A stretch of 64,000 nt of DNA from Clostridium sp. CAG:288 (lineage in GTDB: Bacteria > Bacillota_I > Bacilli_A > RFN20 > CAG-288): assembly GCA_000437395.1 (NCBI GenBank), contig FR898169.1:85252-149251 (forward strand). The letters are read 5' to 3'. Positions 18,299-28,074 of the stretch are shown here, in pieces. The stretch's first letter is position 1. The number at the start of each line of letters is the position of its first letter. The position numbers and the translations under genes are program-made. Below the pieces are notes generated by a model that was given only the letters and a program-made list of their open reading frames with translations, ran no database searches and was not told the DNA's origin.

Positions 18299-19843
18299 CT
18301 ATTTTTCTTCTTTGATATTTTTTATTAAAGCACTAATAAATGCTATTCCAAACGCATTAGGGACAACGTGAGTTGAGCCTAAAGTTTTTGATCTTCTTTT
18401 TACAGGAATTTCTTTGGAATATATGGCTTGTATATTTCCATCAAATAAATTTTCTTCTTTTAATCTTCTCTTATAAGCTTTAGCAAGTGGTTCACCGGTA
18501 TCGTTAAGAGTACCAATACTTACTTTAGTAGAATCATGTCTTAAGCCACTACCTGTTGAAACTATTATCTTGGCTCCTATTCTCTTAGAGTATTTATAAA
18601 GCTCAACTTTAGCATCAACATCATCTATACAATCTAGGATATAATCGACGTTTTCAAACTCTGGTGAGTTAAAGTATCCTGCAATAATTTTATCCGATTT
18701 AGCATCAATTTTAGCTAAAGGATTGATTAATTTCGCATATTTTTCTGCACATTCAGCTTTTTTAAGGCTAATATCAGATAAATTATATAGAGTTTGTCTA
18801 TTTAGATTGCTAAGTTCAACAACATCCATATCAATAGCTATTATATCGTTTATGCCTATTCTTAGTAAACCTTCAAAAGCACTACCACCTACTCCACCTA
18901 AGCCTGCAATTAATACTTTTTTGGTTTCAATTAAACTATATAACTCGTTTCCAACAGCTAATTTAGTCCTCATTTTTAAACTTAAATTAGCTTTAATAAG
19001 TTCGTAGATTTTTTTACTATCTCCAAATATAATATTCGGAAATTGATGCCTCAAAAAAGTTCTTTGACGTTTTGCATATCTTCTAGTATTTAATTTAATT
19101 TTATCGGAAATATCTTTTTCTGTTTCGTTATTTTCTAATCCCTCAATTACTTCTTTATATCCTATTGCAGCAAAAGCTTTAGAATTTGTTTTTCCTTCTT
19201 TAATAAAATTTTTAACTTCATCGATTAAGCCATCTTTGAACATTTCATCCACTCTATCGTTAATTCTAGAATTTCCAAGTTCAACAGGCATTTCAATACC
19301 AAATATTCTTACAGGATAAATAGGGCTGATATCTTTCATTTTTAAATCACTCTTTTTTTGACCCGAGTAATATATTCTTAAAGCTTGTTCAACTCTTCTT
19401 CGATTGTTCATATGAAGTTCTTTAGCTGAGTCTGGATCGACTTTTTGAAGTTCATCAAAAAGTTCACTATCGCTTTTATTAGAGAAGTCTATTTCATCGT
19501 TAACTGTTGAGAATTCATAAGGATATAATGCCGCTCTAACATATAAGAAAGTTCCACCACTCATGATACAATCTTGGCCCTCTGAAACATATTTATCTAA
19601 AATAGCTCTCGCTCTTTCTTGATAAACTTTGACGTTCATTTCTTCGTCCAATGGAACTTCATCAATCAAATGATAAGTTAATCCATCTAATTCTTCTTTT
19701 GTTGGTTTAGCAACACCTATATTCAATTCTTTATATACCTGAAAAGCATCAGCACCAATTAAAGGCAAATTAAATTCTTTTGCTAATTTAGATGCTAATG
19801 AAGTTTTTCCAGATGCTGTTTGTCCTAATATAACGTATATCAA
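18299..19843 (-). CDS. miaA: Fused tRNA dimethylallyltransferase (MiaA) and TcdA-like E1 domain
   Basis: One 514-codon frame holding two enzymes. Residues 1 to about 288 are MiaA, which prenylates A37 of tRNA: P-loop GQTASGKT, DAFQVYKELNIGVAKPT (Ala for the usual Ser), SGGTFLYV, RRRVEQALR and RRYAKRQRTFLRHQF. Residues 291-514 are a ThiF/HesA-type domain closest to TcdA/YgdL, which cyclises t6A37 of tRNA: GLGGVGG (314-320), IDMDVVELSNLNRQ, VDYILDCIDD and GSTHVVPNAFG. There is no MoeB-type zinc CxxC. The only candidate internal start, Met291, has no ribosome site, which supports a true fusion. It overlaps mutL by 4 nt. Confidence 0.92.
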   Translation of the reverse strand: MIYVILGQTASGKTSLASKLAKEFNLPLIGADAFQVYKELNIGVAKPTKEELDGLTYHLIDEVPLDEEMNVKVYQERARAILDKYVSEGQDCIMSGGTFLYVRAALYPYEFSTVNDEIDFSNKSDSELFDELQKVDPDSAKELHMNNRRRVEQALRIYYSGQKKSDLKMKDISPIYPVRIFGIEMPVELGNSRINDRVDEMFKDGLIDEVKNFIKEGKTNSKAFAAIGYKEVIEGLENNETEKDISDKIKLNTRRYAKRQRTFLRHQFPNIIFGDSKKIYELIKANLSLKMRTKLAVGNELYSLIETKKVLIAGLGGVGGSAFEGLLRIGINDIIAIDMDVVELSNLNRQTLYNLSDISLKKAECAEKYAKLINPLAKIDAKSDKIIAGYFNSPEFENVDYILDCIDDVDAKVELYKYSKRIGAKIIVSTGSGLRHDSTKVSIGTLNDTGEPLAKAYKRRLKEENLFDGNIQAIYSKEIPVKRRSKTLGSTHVVPNAFGIAFISALIKNIKEEK

Positions 19844-21690
19844 AATCCTGTCCTCTTAAATAATTTTTCAATATCAGCTTTGCTAATTTTAATTATCGTT
19901 GGTCTACCATGTGGGCAATTAGCTGGGTTTTGACATTTAAACAATTCCCTTATTAATGCATTTTGGCTTTCAACACTTAAAATAGCATTTGCTCTAACAC
20001 TAGCTTTACAAGCTTTAGATGCGATGGCTAAGTGCTTCAAAGAAGAAATATCAGCTTTTCTATCTTTTAACGCTTCTAAAACAATATCAGTTAAAACAGA
20101 TTCATCGTCATCATCTTTTAAAGTTATCGGTATACGATCAATTCTAATCGAATTTCCACCAAAAGAACTAGCTTCAATTCCTAATGATTTTAAAAGAGCT
20201 ATATGCTCAACATCAAAGTTAACTAAAGAGCTGTATGGTAAATCTATAACTATTGGAAATAATGGTTCAATTGTTTCTTGGATTTGGTTAAACTCGCGTT
20301 CATATTTTTCATAGTTAATTCTTTCAGCTGCAGCGTGTTGATCAATTAAATATAGTCCATCAGGTCCATCACAAACAATATATGTTTTTAATATTTGACC
20401 TATTGGTTTTAAATCTGGTATCTGTGAAGACTCATCGTTTTCAAAAAGTGTTTCTTGATATGGTTCTTCCTTAGTTAATTGTTCTTGTGCTAATGGTTGA
20501 ACATACTCTTCATCCTTAAAAGAATCTATATTAGTATATGAGTTATCTATATACGTATTTCCATACTCTTCATTTTTAACTTCATAATTACTTTTTACTG
20601 AAGCACTTGTATTTATAGGTGTTACTGGAGTAATAGGTCTATTAAAAACAGGAGCCTTAACTTCAATTTTAACAGTATCTTTTGATGTTACTTCAGAATA
20701 TGTTGGTCTCAATCGAATTAAAGCTCTTTTAATAGTATCCGTAATTAAAGAAGCTAATTCTTCTTCTGATGATAGTCTTACTTCTTTTTTGGAAGGGTGA
20801 ACATTAACATCAACTAAAGAACTATCTACATTAATATATATTATTGTTAAAGGATATCTAGTTGGAGCTAGATAATCTTTATAGCTGTCAATTATTGCCT
20901 TTTGAGCTTTAGCTATATAGACACTACGATTATTGATAAAAGAAAGCATATCATATCTTGTTGCATAAGAAATTGATGGAGGAGCTATATAACCAAAAAT
21001 AGAAAATTTACTTGATTGTGCTTCAATCTTAACCATTTTTTTAGCAACATCATGACCATAAAGTGCGGAAATGCATTCTAATAGATCACCTCTGCCTGAA
21101 GTTTTAATAACTTGCCGCTCATCGATATATAAAACGAAAGAAACAGCTGGAAAGCCTAAAGCTAAATGTTCAACTTTTTCTACAATATCAGATATTTCAG
21201 TTTTATCTGCTTTTAAATATTTTAAACGAGCAGGAGTATTATAAAATAACTCACTTATAGTAAATATCGAGCCTTTTCTAGCTGAGGCATCTTCTATAAC
21301 CATTTCTTTATCTGGTTCTAAAAAAACTCTAGTTCCTTTTTCACCAGTAGAAGTTATCAACTCAACTTTACTGACAGCAGCAATCGATGGCAAAGCTTCG
21401 CCTCTAAAGCCTAAAGTCTTTATGCTCATCAAATCGTATTGACTTTTAATTTTACTTGAAGCGTGTCTTTTAAATGCTAAAGCAGCATCAATTTCATCCA
21501 TTCCAATTCCATCGTCTTTAACAACAATCTTTTCTCTTCCTGCTTTAAAGATACTTATTTCAATGTGTTTAGCGTTAGCATCTATTGCATTTTCAACTAG
21601 CTCTTTAACAACACTACTTGGTCTTTCAATAACTTCACCAGCAGCTATTAAGTTTGCTAGTTCAGGATTCATTACAGCTATTCTACCCAT
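19840..21690 (-). CDS. mutL: DNA mismatch repair protein MutL
   Basis: A 616-aa GHKL ATPase coordinating mismatch repair. The N-terminal ATPase carries IAAGEVIERPSSVVKELVEN, DDGIGMD, KTLGFRGEAL and FYNTPARLKYL. A variable acidic linker covers about 345-430. The C-terminal domain has the endonuclease motif DQHAAAERINYEKYE and CPHGRPT, so this is a nicking MutL as in most bacteria without MutH. It starts 4 nt after the mutS stop and overlaps miaA by 4 nt. Confidence 0.97.
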   Translation of the reverse strand: MGRIAVMNPELANLIAAGEVIERPSSVVKELVENAIDANAKHIEISIFKAGREKIVVKDDGIGMDEIDAALAFKRHASSKIKSQYDLMSIKTLGFRGEALPSIAAVSKVELITSTGEKGTRVFLEPDKEMVIEDASARKGSIFTISELFYNTPARLKYLKADKTEISDIVEKVEHLALGFPAVSFVLYIDERQVIKTSGRGDLLECISALYGHDVAKKMVKIEAQSSKFSIFGYIAPPSISYATRYDMLSFINNRSVYIAKAQKAIIDSYKDYLAPTRYPLTIIYINVDSSLVDVNVHPSKKEVRLSSEEELASLITDTIKRALIRLRPTYSEVTSKDTVKIEVKAPVFNRPITPVTPINTSASVKSNYEVKNEEYGNTYIDNSYTNIDSFKDEEYVQPLAQEQLTKEEPYQETLFENDESSQIPDLKPIGQILKTYIVCDGPDGLYLIDQHAAAERINYEKYEREFNQIQETIEPLFPIVIDLPYSSLVNFDVEHIALLKSLGIEASSFGGNSIRIDRIPITLKDDDDESVLTDIVLEALKDRKADISSLKHLAIASKACKASVRANAILSVESQNALIRELFKCQNPANCPHGRPTIIKISKADIEKLFKRTGF

Positions 21691-21694
21691 ATTA

Positions 21695-24244
21695 TCACTT
21701 CACTTTCTTTTTTAATTCAAACAAGAAATTCAAGGCTTCTAATGGACTCATAGCAAGTGGATCTATAGCTTTAATTTCTTTAGTTAACAAATCGTCAGGC
21801 TCTTCTTTCTTTTCTATCTTTTTAGCAACAGAGCCATAATCAATTTTCTTTTGTTCCAAAGCAGCTAATATTTCTTTTGCTCTTTCTAATAATTCATCTG
21901 GTAATCCCGCTAATCTAGCAACGTTAATACCATAGCTCTTATCCATTGGTCCTTCTTTAACTTTGTATAAGAATGTAACTTTGTCATCTCTTTCTGAGAC
22001 ATCTACGTGGATATTCTTAACTTCCTTTAAATGAGAGACTAAACTTGTGATTTCATGATAGTGAGTTGAGAAAATTGTTTTTGCATGTACGTTAGCAACT
22101 AAATATTCAAGAATAGCTTGAGCTAAAGCCATACCATCATAAGTTGCAGTGCCACGTCCAATTTCATCAAACAACAACAAAGAATCAGCTGTTGCTTTTC
22201 TTAAAGCTTTGTTGGTCTCAGCCATTTCAACCATAAAAGTAGATTGTCCTTTAATTAAATCATCAGCTGCACCAATTCTTGTATAAACAGCATCAAAAAC
22301 GTAAATATCACACTTACTTGCTGGTACATAGCAGCCTAATTGAGCCATGATAACAATGAGAGCAAACTCTCTCATATATGTTGATTTACCACCCATATTA
22401 GGACCAGTAATTATTAAGACATCTGTATCTTTATCCATTATATAGTCATTAGCTACAAATTCTTTTAAAGGCATAACCTTTTCAATAACAGGATGTCTTC
22501 CATCTAAAACTTCTATTCTTCTCTCATGATTAAAAGTTGGTCTAACATATGAGTTCTCGGAACTGACAACAGCAAGTGAGACTATAACATCAAGGTATGC
22601 TAAACCTTGTGCTAAAAGTTGAATAGATTCAGTATAATTTGCAACTTTCTTTCTTAAGTCTTGGAACAATCTATACTCGTAATCTAATCTTTCTTCTTCA
22701 GCGTGTAAAATTCTATCTTCAGCCTCTTTTAATTCTTGAGTAACAAATCTTTCTCCATTTGTTAATGTTTGCTTACGTATATAACCAAATTCATCTTTGA
22801 TCATACTTAAGTTTCCAGTTGAAACTTCAATGTAATAACCAAATACTCTGTTATATCCTATTCTTAAATTTTTAATACCTGTTCTTTCACGCTCTTTAGC
22901 TTCTAATGCACCAAGCCAACTTTTACCATCAGTAGTCATAGTGATAAGTTCATCTAAATGACTATCGTAACCCTTTTTAAATATTCCACCTTCTTTAATG
23001 GTTAGTGGGCAATCTGGTGAAATAGCCTTTTCTAATAGTGCTGTTAGATCTTTAAAATCACCAAGAGCATCTACAATAGTAGCAAATCTTGCACTATTTA
23101 ACTCTATAACTTTTTGTTTAATTTGTGGAACAGCTTCTAACGATTTTTTAAGTTGAAGCATTTCTCTACCTGAACAAGAGTCGAAACCAACTCTACCAAC
23201 TAATCTATCTAAATCATAAATTTTATCTAACTCTTCAGCGATATCATCTCTGATTAAGAAGTTATCTATCAAAGTTGTAACCATATCTAGACGCATTTCT
23301 ATTTCTTCTTGATCAGCAGATGGTTCATCTATAAATTGTTTTAACAATCTTTTTCCCATTGGTGTCTTACAATGATCAAGTAACCAATAAAGCGTTCCGT
23401 AGCTTCCTTCGCCTCTTAAATTTTTAGTTAACTCCATGTTAACTCTAGAGTTGTGGTCAATTAATAATACTTTTGTTTTGAGTCTATTTATTGCAGGTCT
23501 AAAGTATGATAAATCTCTTTTTTGAGTATCTTTTAAGTAATTAAACAATTTTGCAACAGCCTTCATTTGTCTTGCATCTTTTAAATACTTAAATAAAGGC
23601 TCAACTTCTAAGCCAAAGGAATCATCGTTAGAATATGAAATACAAATGTTAGTACTCTCTTTGATATGATTTATTAAAGAAGCATCTAAAGAAGTAGAAA
23701 CAACTAATTCTTTACAATCTAGATCAACTAATTCACTTACTAAATCATCAAGATTATGATTTATATTTGAAACGTTAAGTTCACCTGTTGAAAGATCAGC
23801 ATACGAAATGACATAACAAGTTATTTCATCGTTTAAACTTGCTATAAAATTATTGTCTGTAGTTTTTAGCTCTAAGTTTGCCCCTGGAGTTATAATTTGA
23901 ACAACATCTCTTTCAACTAACTTTTTTGCTAATTTTGGATCTTCTAATTGTTCAACAATTCCAACTTTATATCCTTTATCAAGCAATTTTTGAACATATG
24001 TTAAATATGCGTGATGTGGAATACCACACATTGGAACTTTTTCTTCTACACCAGCGCTTTTTCCTGTCAAATATAGTTGTAATTCACGACTAGCTAATTT
24101 AGCATCATCAAAAAATAGTTCGTAAAAGTCTCCCAATCTAAACAATATTAAAACATCAGGATGTTTTGCTTTGATCGAAAGATATTGTTGCATCATAGGT
24201 GTGTATGTTGGTTCTTTAGTCTTTTTCTTCTTTGTTGTATCCAC
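21695..24244 (-). CDS. mutS: DNA mismatch recognition protein MutS
   Basis: An 849-aa MutS1. Near the N-terminus is the mismatch-reading Phe-x-Glu as FRLGDFYELFFDDA. The C-terminal ATPase has Walker A GPNMGGKSTYMRE, DEIGRGTATYDGMALA (Walker B) and STHYHEITSL. The start is a GTG at 24244, 10 nt after GGAG. It is the first gene of the mutS-mutL-miaA::tcdA-fhs-folD-DUF951 unit. A 9-bp inverted repeat lies upstream. Confidence 0.97.
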   Translation of the reverse strand: MDTTKKKKTKEPTYTPMMQQYLSIKAKHPDVLILFRLGDFYELFFDDAKLASRELQLYLTGKSAGVEEKVPMCGIPHHAYLTYVQKLLDKGYKVGIVEQLEDPKLAKKLVERDVVQIITPGANLELKTTDNNFIASLNDEITCYVISYADLSTGELNVSNINHNLDDLVSELVDLDCKELVVSTSLDASLINHIKESTNICISYSNDDSFGLEVEPLFKYLKDARQMKAVAKLFNYLKDTQKRDLSYFRPAINRLKTKVLLIDHNSRVNMELTKNLRGEGSYGTLYWLLDHCKTPMGKRLLKQFIDEPSADQEEIEMRLDMVTTLIDNFLIRDDIAEELDKIYDLDRLVGRVGFDSCSGREMLQLKKSLEAVPQIKQKVIELNSARFATIVDALGDFKDLTALLEKAISPDCPLTIKEGGIFKKGYDSHLDELITMTTDGKSWLGALEAKERERTGIKNLRIGYNRVFGYYIEVSTGNLSMIKDEFGYIRKQTLTNGERFVTQELKEAEDRILHAEEERLDYEYRLFQDLRKKVANYTESIQLLAQGLAYLDVIVSLAVVSSENSYVRPTFNHERRIEVLDGRHPVIEKVMPLKEFVANDYIMDKDTDVLIITGPNMGGKSTYMREFALIVIMAQLGCYVPASKCDIYVFDAVYTRIGAADDLIKGQSTFMVEMAETNKALRKATADSLLLFDEIGRGTATYDGMALAQAILEYLVANVHAKTIFSTHYHEITSLVSHLKEVKNIHVDVSERDDKVTFLYKVKEGPMDKSYGINVARLAGLPDELLERAKEILAALEQKKIDYGSVAKKIEKKEEPDDLLTKEIKAIDPLAMSPLEALNFLFELKKKVK

Positions 24245-24262
24245 TTTATTAAAACTCCGATT

Positions 24263-24284
24263 TCTAGTTATTATTATAACTAGA
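24263..24284. promoter_or_regulatory. Inverted repeat ahead of mutS
   Basis: TCTAGTTAT-N4-ATAACTAGA is a perfect 9-bp dyad. On the mutS strand it contains a TATAAT, so it could be an operator covering the -10. No matching regulator is recognised. Confidence 0.4.
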
Positions 24285-24311
24285 ACAAAACTTTAATTAA
24301 AGTAAATTTAA

Positions 24312-24340
24312 TTGCCAAATATATTCAAATATTTTATACT
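24312..24340 (+). promoter_or_regulatory. Promoter of the AraC-tdk region
   Basis: TTGCCA (24312-24317), 17-nt spacer, TATACT (24335-24340), a strong sigma-A match 25 nt ahead of the AraC-type gene. Confidence 0.7.
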
Positions 24341-24364
24341 ATAAAAAGAAGACGAGGCTATGGT

Positions 24365-25231
24365 ATGAAAATTAGAAAAAACACAAATTACGGAAAAAAC
24401 AAATTTCAATCAAACGGAATTACAGTAGCATTTAACAATACTACCACTAATACGATAATATCGCCCTTTGAGCATTTCCACGAAGAATATGAATTGATGA
24501 TAGTTTTATGTCCAGTTTGGTTAAAAATTAACGATAATATTTTTCTTTCTGAAGCAGGATATTGTTATTGCATTCCAAGTGAAACAAATCATGGAATCAT
24601 AAAGCCTTTTAAAGGCATGAGTTTTATAGACATAAAATGGGATAAATTGGTATTTGAAAATTATTTAAAGTTATTTAATATACATACGGATTTTGAGTTT
24701 AAAACTAAATTCTCACTCGCATATTCATTATATAATTTAGTGACATATTTTATAGAAATATTTAATTCAAATTCTTTTGATAAGCATTATAAATTAAGAC
24801 GTATAGTAGATTTGATTACAATAGAAGTATTTGATCAATTAACTTTATCAAAAAGTATTAAAAGAGTTGAAAATGCCTTTACTTCGACCAATATGTCAAT
24901 CGCTTTAAAATATATAAATGAAAATTATAACAAAGAAATTAATATTACTACTTTAGCTAAGCTATGTAACTTATCTAACTTTTACTTTGCAAGAAGTTTT
25001 AAATCTTATACGACATTTTCACCGATGGCATATGTGAGAAAAGTTAGAGTTGCTAAAGCCGTTCATTATCTTACTAACACAACCTTAAACGTTGGAATTA
25101 TAAGTAAATTATCTGGATTTAAAACCCAAGCGAGATTGAATGAGGCCATTAAAAAAGAATTTGGACTGACACCTACACAACTAAAAGATAAGAAAAATAT
25201 AGAAAGTATAGTCTACTCAAAAAATAGATAG
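24365..25231 (+). CDS. AraC-family transcriptional regulator
   Basis: A 288-aa protein with an N-terminal cupin-like sensing domain (FEHFHEEYELMIVL, then the conserved pattern around CIPSETNHGI) and a C-terminal double helix-turn-helix (about 178-278): INITTLAKLCNLSNFYFARS and GIISKLSGFKTQARLNEAIK followed by FGLTPTQL. Such regulators usually sense sugars or other small molecules. No catabolic gene adjoins it: the next gene is tdk, 31 nt downstream. Its target is therefore not evident. Confidence 0.9.
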   Translation: MKIRKNTNYGKNKFQSNGITVAFNNTTTNTIISPFEHFHEEYELMIVLCPVWLKINDNIFLSEAGYCYCIPSETNHGIIKPFKGMSFIDIKWDKLVFENYLKLFNIHTDFEFKTKFSLAYSLYNLVTYFIEIFNSNSFDKHYKLRRIVDLITIEVFDQLTLSKSIKRVENAFTSTNMSIALKYINENYNKEINITTLAKLCNLSNFYFARSFKSYTTFSPMAYVRKVRVAKAVHYLTNTTLNVGIISKLSGFKTQARLNEAIKKEFGLTPTQLKDKKNIESIVYSKNR

Positions 25232-25262
25232 TATAATATTTCCTGTTGTGAGGTTATAAATT

Positions 25263-25847
25263 ATGTATCAAGAATTTCAACCAGGTTGGATAGAAGTAAT
25301 ATGCGGACCAATGTTTGCAGGTAAAAGCGAAGAGCTTATTAGAAGAGTTAGAACATTATCGTTCTCTAACAAAAATATCATCGCTTTTAAACCAGCGATA
25401 GATGATAGATATTCTATCGATGAAATTGCTTCTCACGCTGGAGAAAGATATAAAGCATATGCAATAAACAAAGCCCAAGATATCTTAAAGTACATTAAAG
25501 AAGATACAAATATAGTCGCTATAGATGAAGTTCAATTTTTTGATAAATCAATAATTGAAATCATTGAAGATATGGCAAATAAAGGCATTAGAGTTATTGT
25601 AGCTGGACTTGATAAAGACTTTAGGGGTGAACCATTTGGAATTATGCCTGAACTATTAGCAAGAGCTGAATTTGTTACTAAATTATCAGCTTGTTGCAAA
25701 GTTTGTGGTCAAGGTGCTACTAGAACACAACGAATAATTAATGGCAAACCAGCTTATTATGAAGACCCTATTATTTTAGTAGGTGCTAATGAAAGCTATG
25801 AAGCTCGTTGCCGCAAACACCACGAAGTTCCACACAAATCTAAATAA
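25263..25847 (+). CDS. tdk: Thymidine kinase
   Basis: Salvage phosphorylation of thymidine to dTMP. The 194 aa are typical of the type II family. The P-loop is CGPMFAGKSEELIRR, the catalytic region AIDEVQFFD, and zinc ligands lie in CCKVCGQG and CRKHH. A clear terminator follows. RBS GTGAGG precedes the ATG. Confidence 0.97.
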   Translation: MYQEFQPGWIEVICGPMFAGKSEELIRRVRTLSFSNKNIIAFKPAIDDRYSIDEIASHAGERYKAYAINKAQDILKYIKEDTNIVAIDEVQFFDKSIIEIIEDMANKGIRVIVAGLDKDFRGEPFGIMPELLARAEFVTKLSACCKVCGQGATRTQRIINGKPAYYEDPIILVGANESYEARCRKHHEVPHKSK

Positions 25848-25854
25848 ATATTTC

Positions 25855-25889
25855 AACTAAGTTTCCTCCAAGGCAACTTAGTTTTTTTA
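25855..25889 (+). terminator. Rho-independent terminator after tdk
   Basis: AACTAAGTT (25855-25863) and AACTTAGTT (25875-25883) form a perfect 9-bp stem followed by a run of T. Confidence 0.9.
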
Positions 25890-26007
25890 TACATTGTTTT
25901 TCTATCTATAACATATTTTTATTAATAGAGTTACGTTTTATTGAATATAAAAAGTTAATAGTGCCAATAATCCTAATGAATTATAAAAATAAGAAAGAGG
26001 AAAACAA

Positions 26008-28074
26008 ATGTTCGAAAAATATACCCTTGATGCCCAAAAAATATTAACTTTAGCTGAATCGATAGCATTTTCTTATTCTAGTGCTGAAGTAAATGACTTA
26101 CACCTTTTTATTGCCTTTTTAAAATCAAACGAAACCGAATTAGCATCTTTTTTAAGATCTAATGGTGCCAAAGTAATGCCATTTGAAGCACTCCTTAAGC
26201 CATCAAAAAAAGCCGAATCTTTAGATAATCCATTTTATCTTGAATATACAAAAGATCTTTTAAATATTATGACTAAGTCAGAAAAGATAAGTAAAGATAA
26301 AAAAGAAAAGAAAATTTCTTCACTTTCATTATCTTTAGCATTAATGTCGTTTGAAAGTGAAAATCTAGATAGTATTTATCATATTTTAAAAGTTGATAAA
26401 GATACAATTGTTAAAACTTTGGAAAAGGCTTATAGAAAATCATCGGAATTAGATTCGATAATAGACTTGCATAGATTAGGTATAAGAAAATTAGATCCTT
26501 TAATTGGAAGAAAAGAAGAAATTGAAGAACTAATAAAAGCTTTGCGAAAAAGAAACAAAGCTAATGCAGTTTTAATCGGTGAACCTGGAGTTGGTAAAAC
26601 TCATATTGTCGAACATTTAGCAAAGAAAATAGAAGATGGTGAAATTCCAGAACTAGAAGATAAAAAAATATATGAGTTAGATATTGCATCTGCAGTAAGT
26701 GGTACTAAATATCGTGGTGAATTTGAAGAAAAGATAAAAAAGATAATAAAAAAAGTTATTGAAGATGGACACACAATTCTATTCATAGATGAAATACATA
26801 ATATAGTAAAAGCTGGTGGTGCTGAAGGTGCTATTGATTGTGCTAATATAATTAAGCCTTATTTAACACGTGGAGAAATTTCAATTATAGGTGCTACAAC
26901 TTTTGATGAATATGAAAAAGTTTTTTCTGAAGATAAAGCTCTAAAAAGAAGATTTCAACCAATAAGAATTAGGCCAAATACACATGCTGAAACAGCTGAA
27001 ATACTTAAATCGTTATTGCCTTTATATCAATCTTTTTACAACATAACAATACCTGAGAATTCTATAGAACAAATACTAACTTTAACAGATAGATATGCCT
27101 CAAACGAATTTTATCCAGACAAAGCTATAGATGTTTTAGATAATGCTTGTTTAAATTCAAAAAATGAAGTTACTGAACAAATAATAATTGAAACTATTGA
27201 AAAATTATATAAAGTTAAAGTCGATTTTAAACCGAAAGCAGAATCAGTAATTGACAAAATTTCTAAAGAAATTAAAGGACAAGACAATGCTCTCTATGAA
27301 TTAAAGAAGAATCTTAAAGTAATAGATAATACTCTTTATGATACAAATAAACCTTTAGGAGTTTATCTATTTGTTGGGCCATCTGGAGTTGGAAAAACAC
27401 AAACTGCAAAACTATTAGCTAAATATTATTTTAATTCAGAACTGTCATTCTTTAAAATTGATATGGCTGATTATAGAGACTCAAGTTCGCTTAGTAGATT
27501 AAATGGAACAAGTCCTGGATACGTCGGTTATAAAGAAGTCTCACCTTTAGTTAGACAATTGAAATCTTTTCCACACTCATTAATCTTGCTTGATGAAATT
27601 GAAAAAGCTTCTACTAGTATATTAGATTTCTTTCTAAATATTTTTGACGAAGGCTATTTTATTGATGGCGTGGGTCAAAAAATAAGTACAAGTAATGTAA
27701 TATTTGTCTTGACAAGCAATTATTCTTTTGATTCTGATCATCTATTTTCTAGTAAAATTAATAGTTCAAAATCAAATATGAATCAAATACGTAAAGTTTT
27801 AGAAGAAAAATTTAGATATGAATTTTTAGCCCGTTTAGACGATATTATTTTATTTGATTATTTAAATGAAGACGCAAAAAAAGGCATTCTAACTGAATGC
27901 CTAAGAAACTATAAAAATATAGATGACTCTCTCGCTTTAGAAATATCTAACGATATATTACTCACTTCTAATAAAGCAGAAATAAACCGTTATGGTGCAA
28001 GAGCTTTAAAAAAGATTGCTAAGAATAAAATATTAAACTTACAAACTAATAAGAACTTTAGTTCGATTTCTTAA
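26008..28074 (+). CDS. Clp-type AAA+ ATPase (ClpA/ClpC-like)
   Basis: A 688-aa two-ring AAA+ unfoldase. A weak Clp_N domain covers residues 1 to about 140. D1 has Walker A GEPGVGKT (191-198), pore loop KYRG (234-237), DEIH (261-264) and the Arg pair at 314-315. D2 has GPSGVGKT (457-464), pore loop GYVGY (504-508) and LLDEIEKAS. There is no ClpB middle domain and no UVR motif. I see no L/I-G-F/L tripeptide between residues 570 and 600, where ClpP-dependent members carry their ClpP-binding loop, so it may work without ClpP (inference). Its end overlaps the convergent recA by 17 nt. Confidence 0.88.
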   Translation: MFEKYTLDAQKILTLAESIAFSYSSAEVNDLHLFIAFLKSNETELASFLRSNGAKVMPFEALLKPSKKAESLDNPFYLEYTKDLLNIMTKSEKISKDKKEKKISSLSLSLALMSFESENLDSIYHILKVDKDTIVKTLEKAYRKSSELDSIIDLHRLGIRKLDPLIGRKEEIEELIKALRKRNKANAVLIGEPGVGKTHIVEHLAKKIEDGEIPELEDKKIYELDIASAVSGTKYRGEFEEKIKKIIKKVIEDGHTILFIDEIHNIVKAGGAEGAIDCANIIKPYLTRGEISIIGATTFDEYEKVFSEDKALKRRFQPIRIRPNTHAETAEILKSLLPLYQSFYNITIPENSIEQILTLTDRYASNEFYPDKAIDVLDNACLNSKNEVTEQIIIETIEKLYKVKVDFKPKAESVIDKISKEIKGQDNALYELKKNLKVIDNTLYDTNKPLGVYLFVGPSGVGKTQTAKLLAKYYFNSELSFFKIDMADYRDSSSLSRLNGTSPGYVGYKEVSPLVRQLKSFPHSLILLDEIEKASTSILDFFLNIFDEGYFIDGVGQKISTSNVIFVLTSNYSFDSDHLFSSKINSSKSNMNQIRKVLEEKFRYEFLARLDDIILFDYLNEDAKKGILTECLRNYKNIDDSLALEISNDILLTSNKAEINRYGARALKKIAKNKILNLQTNKNFSSIS

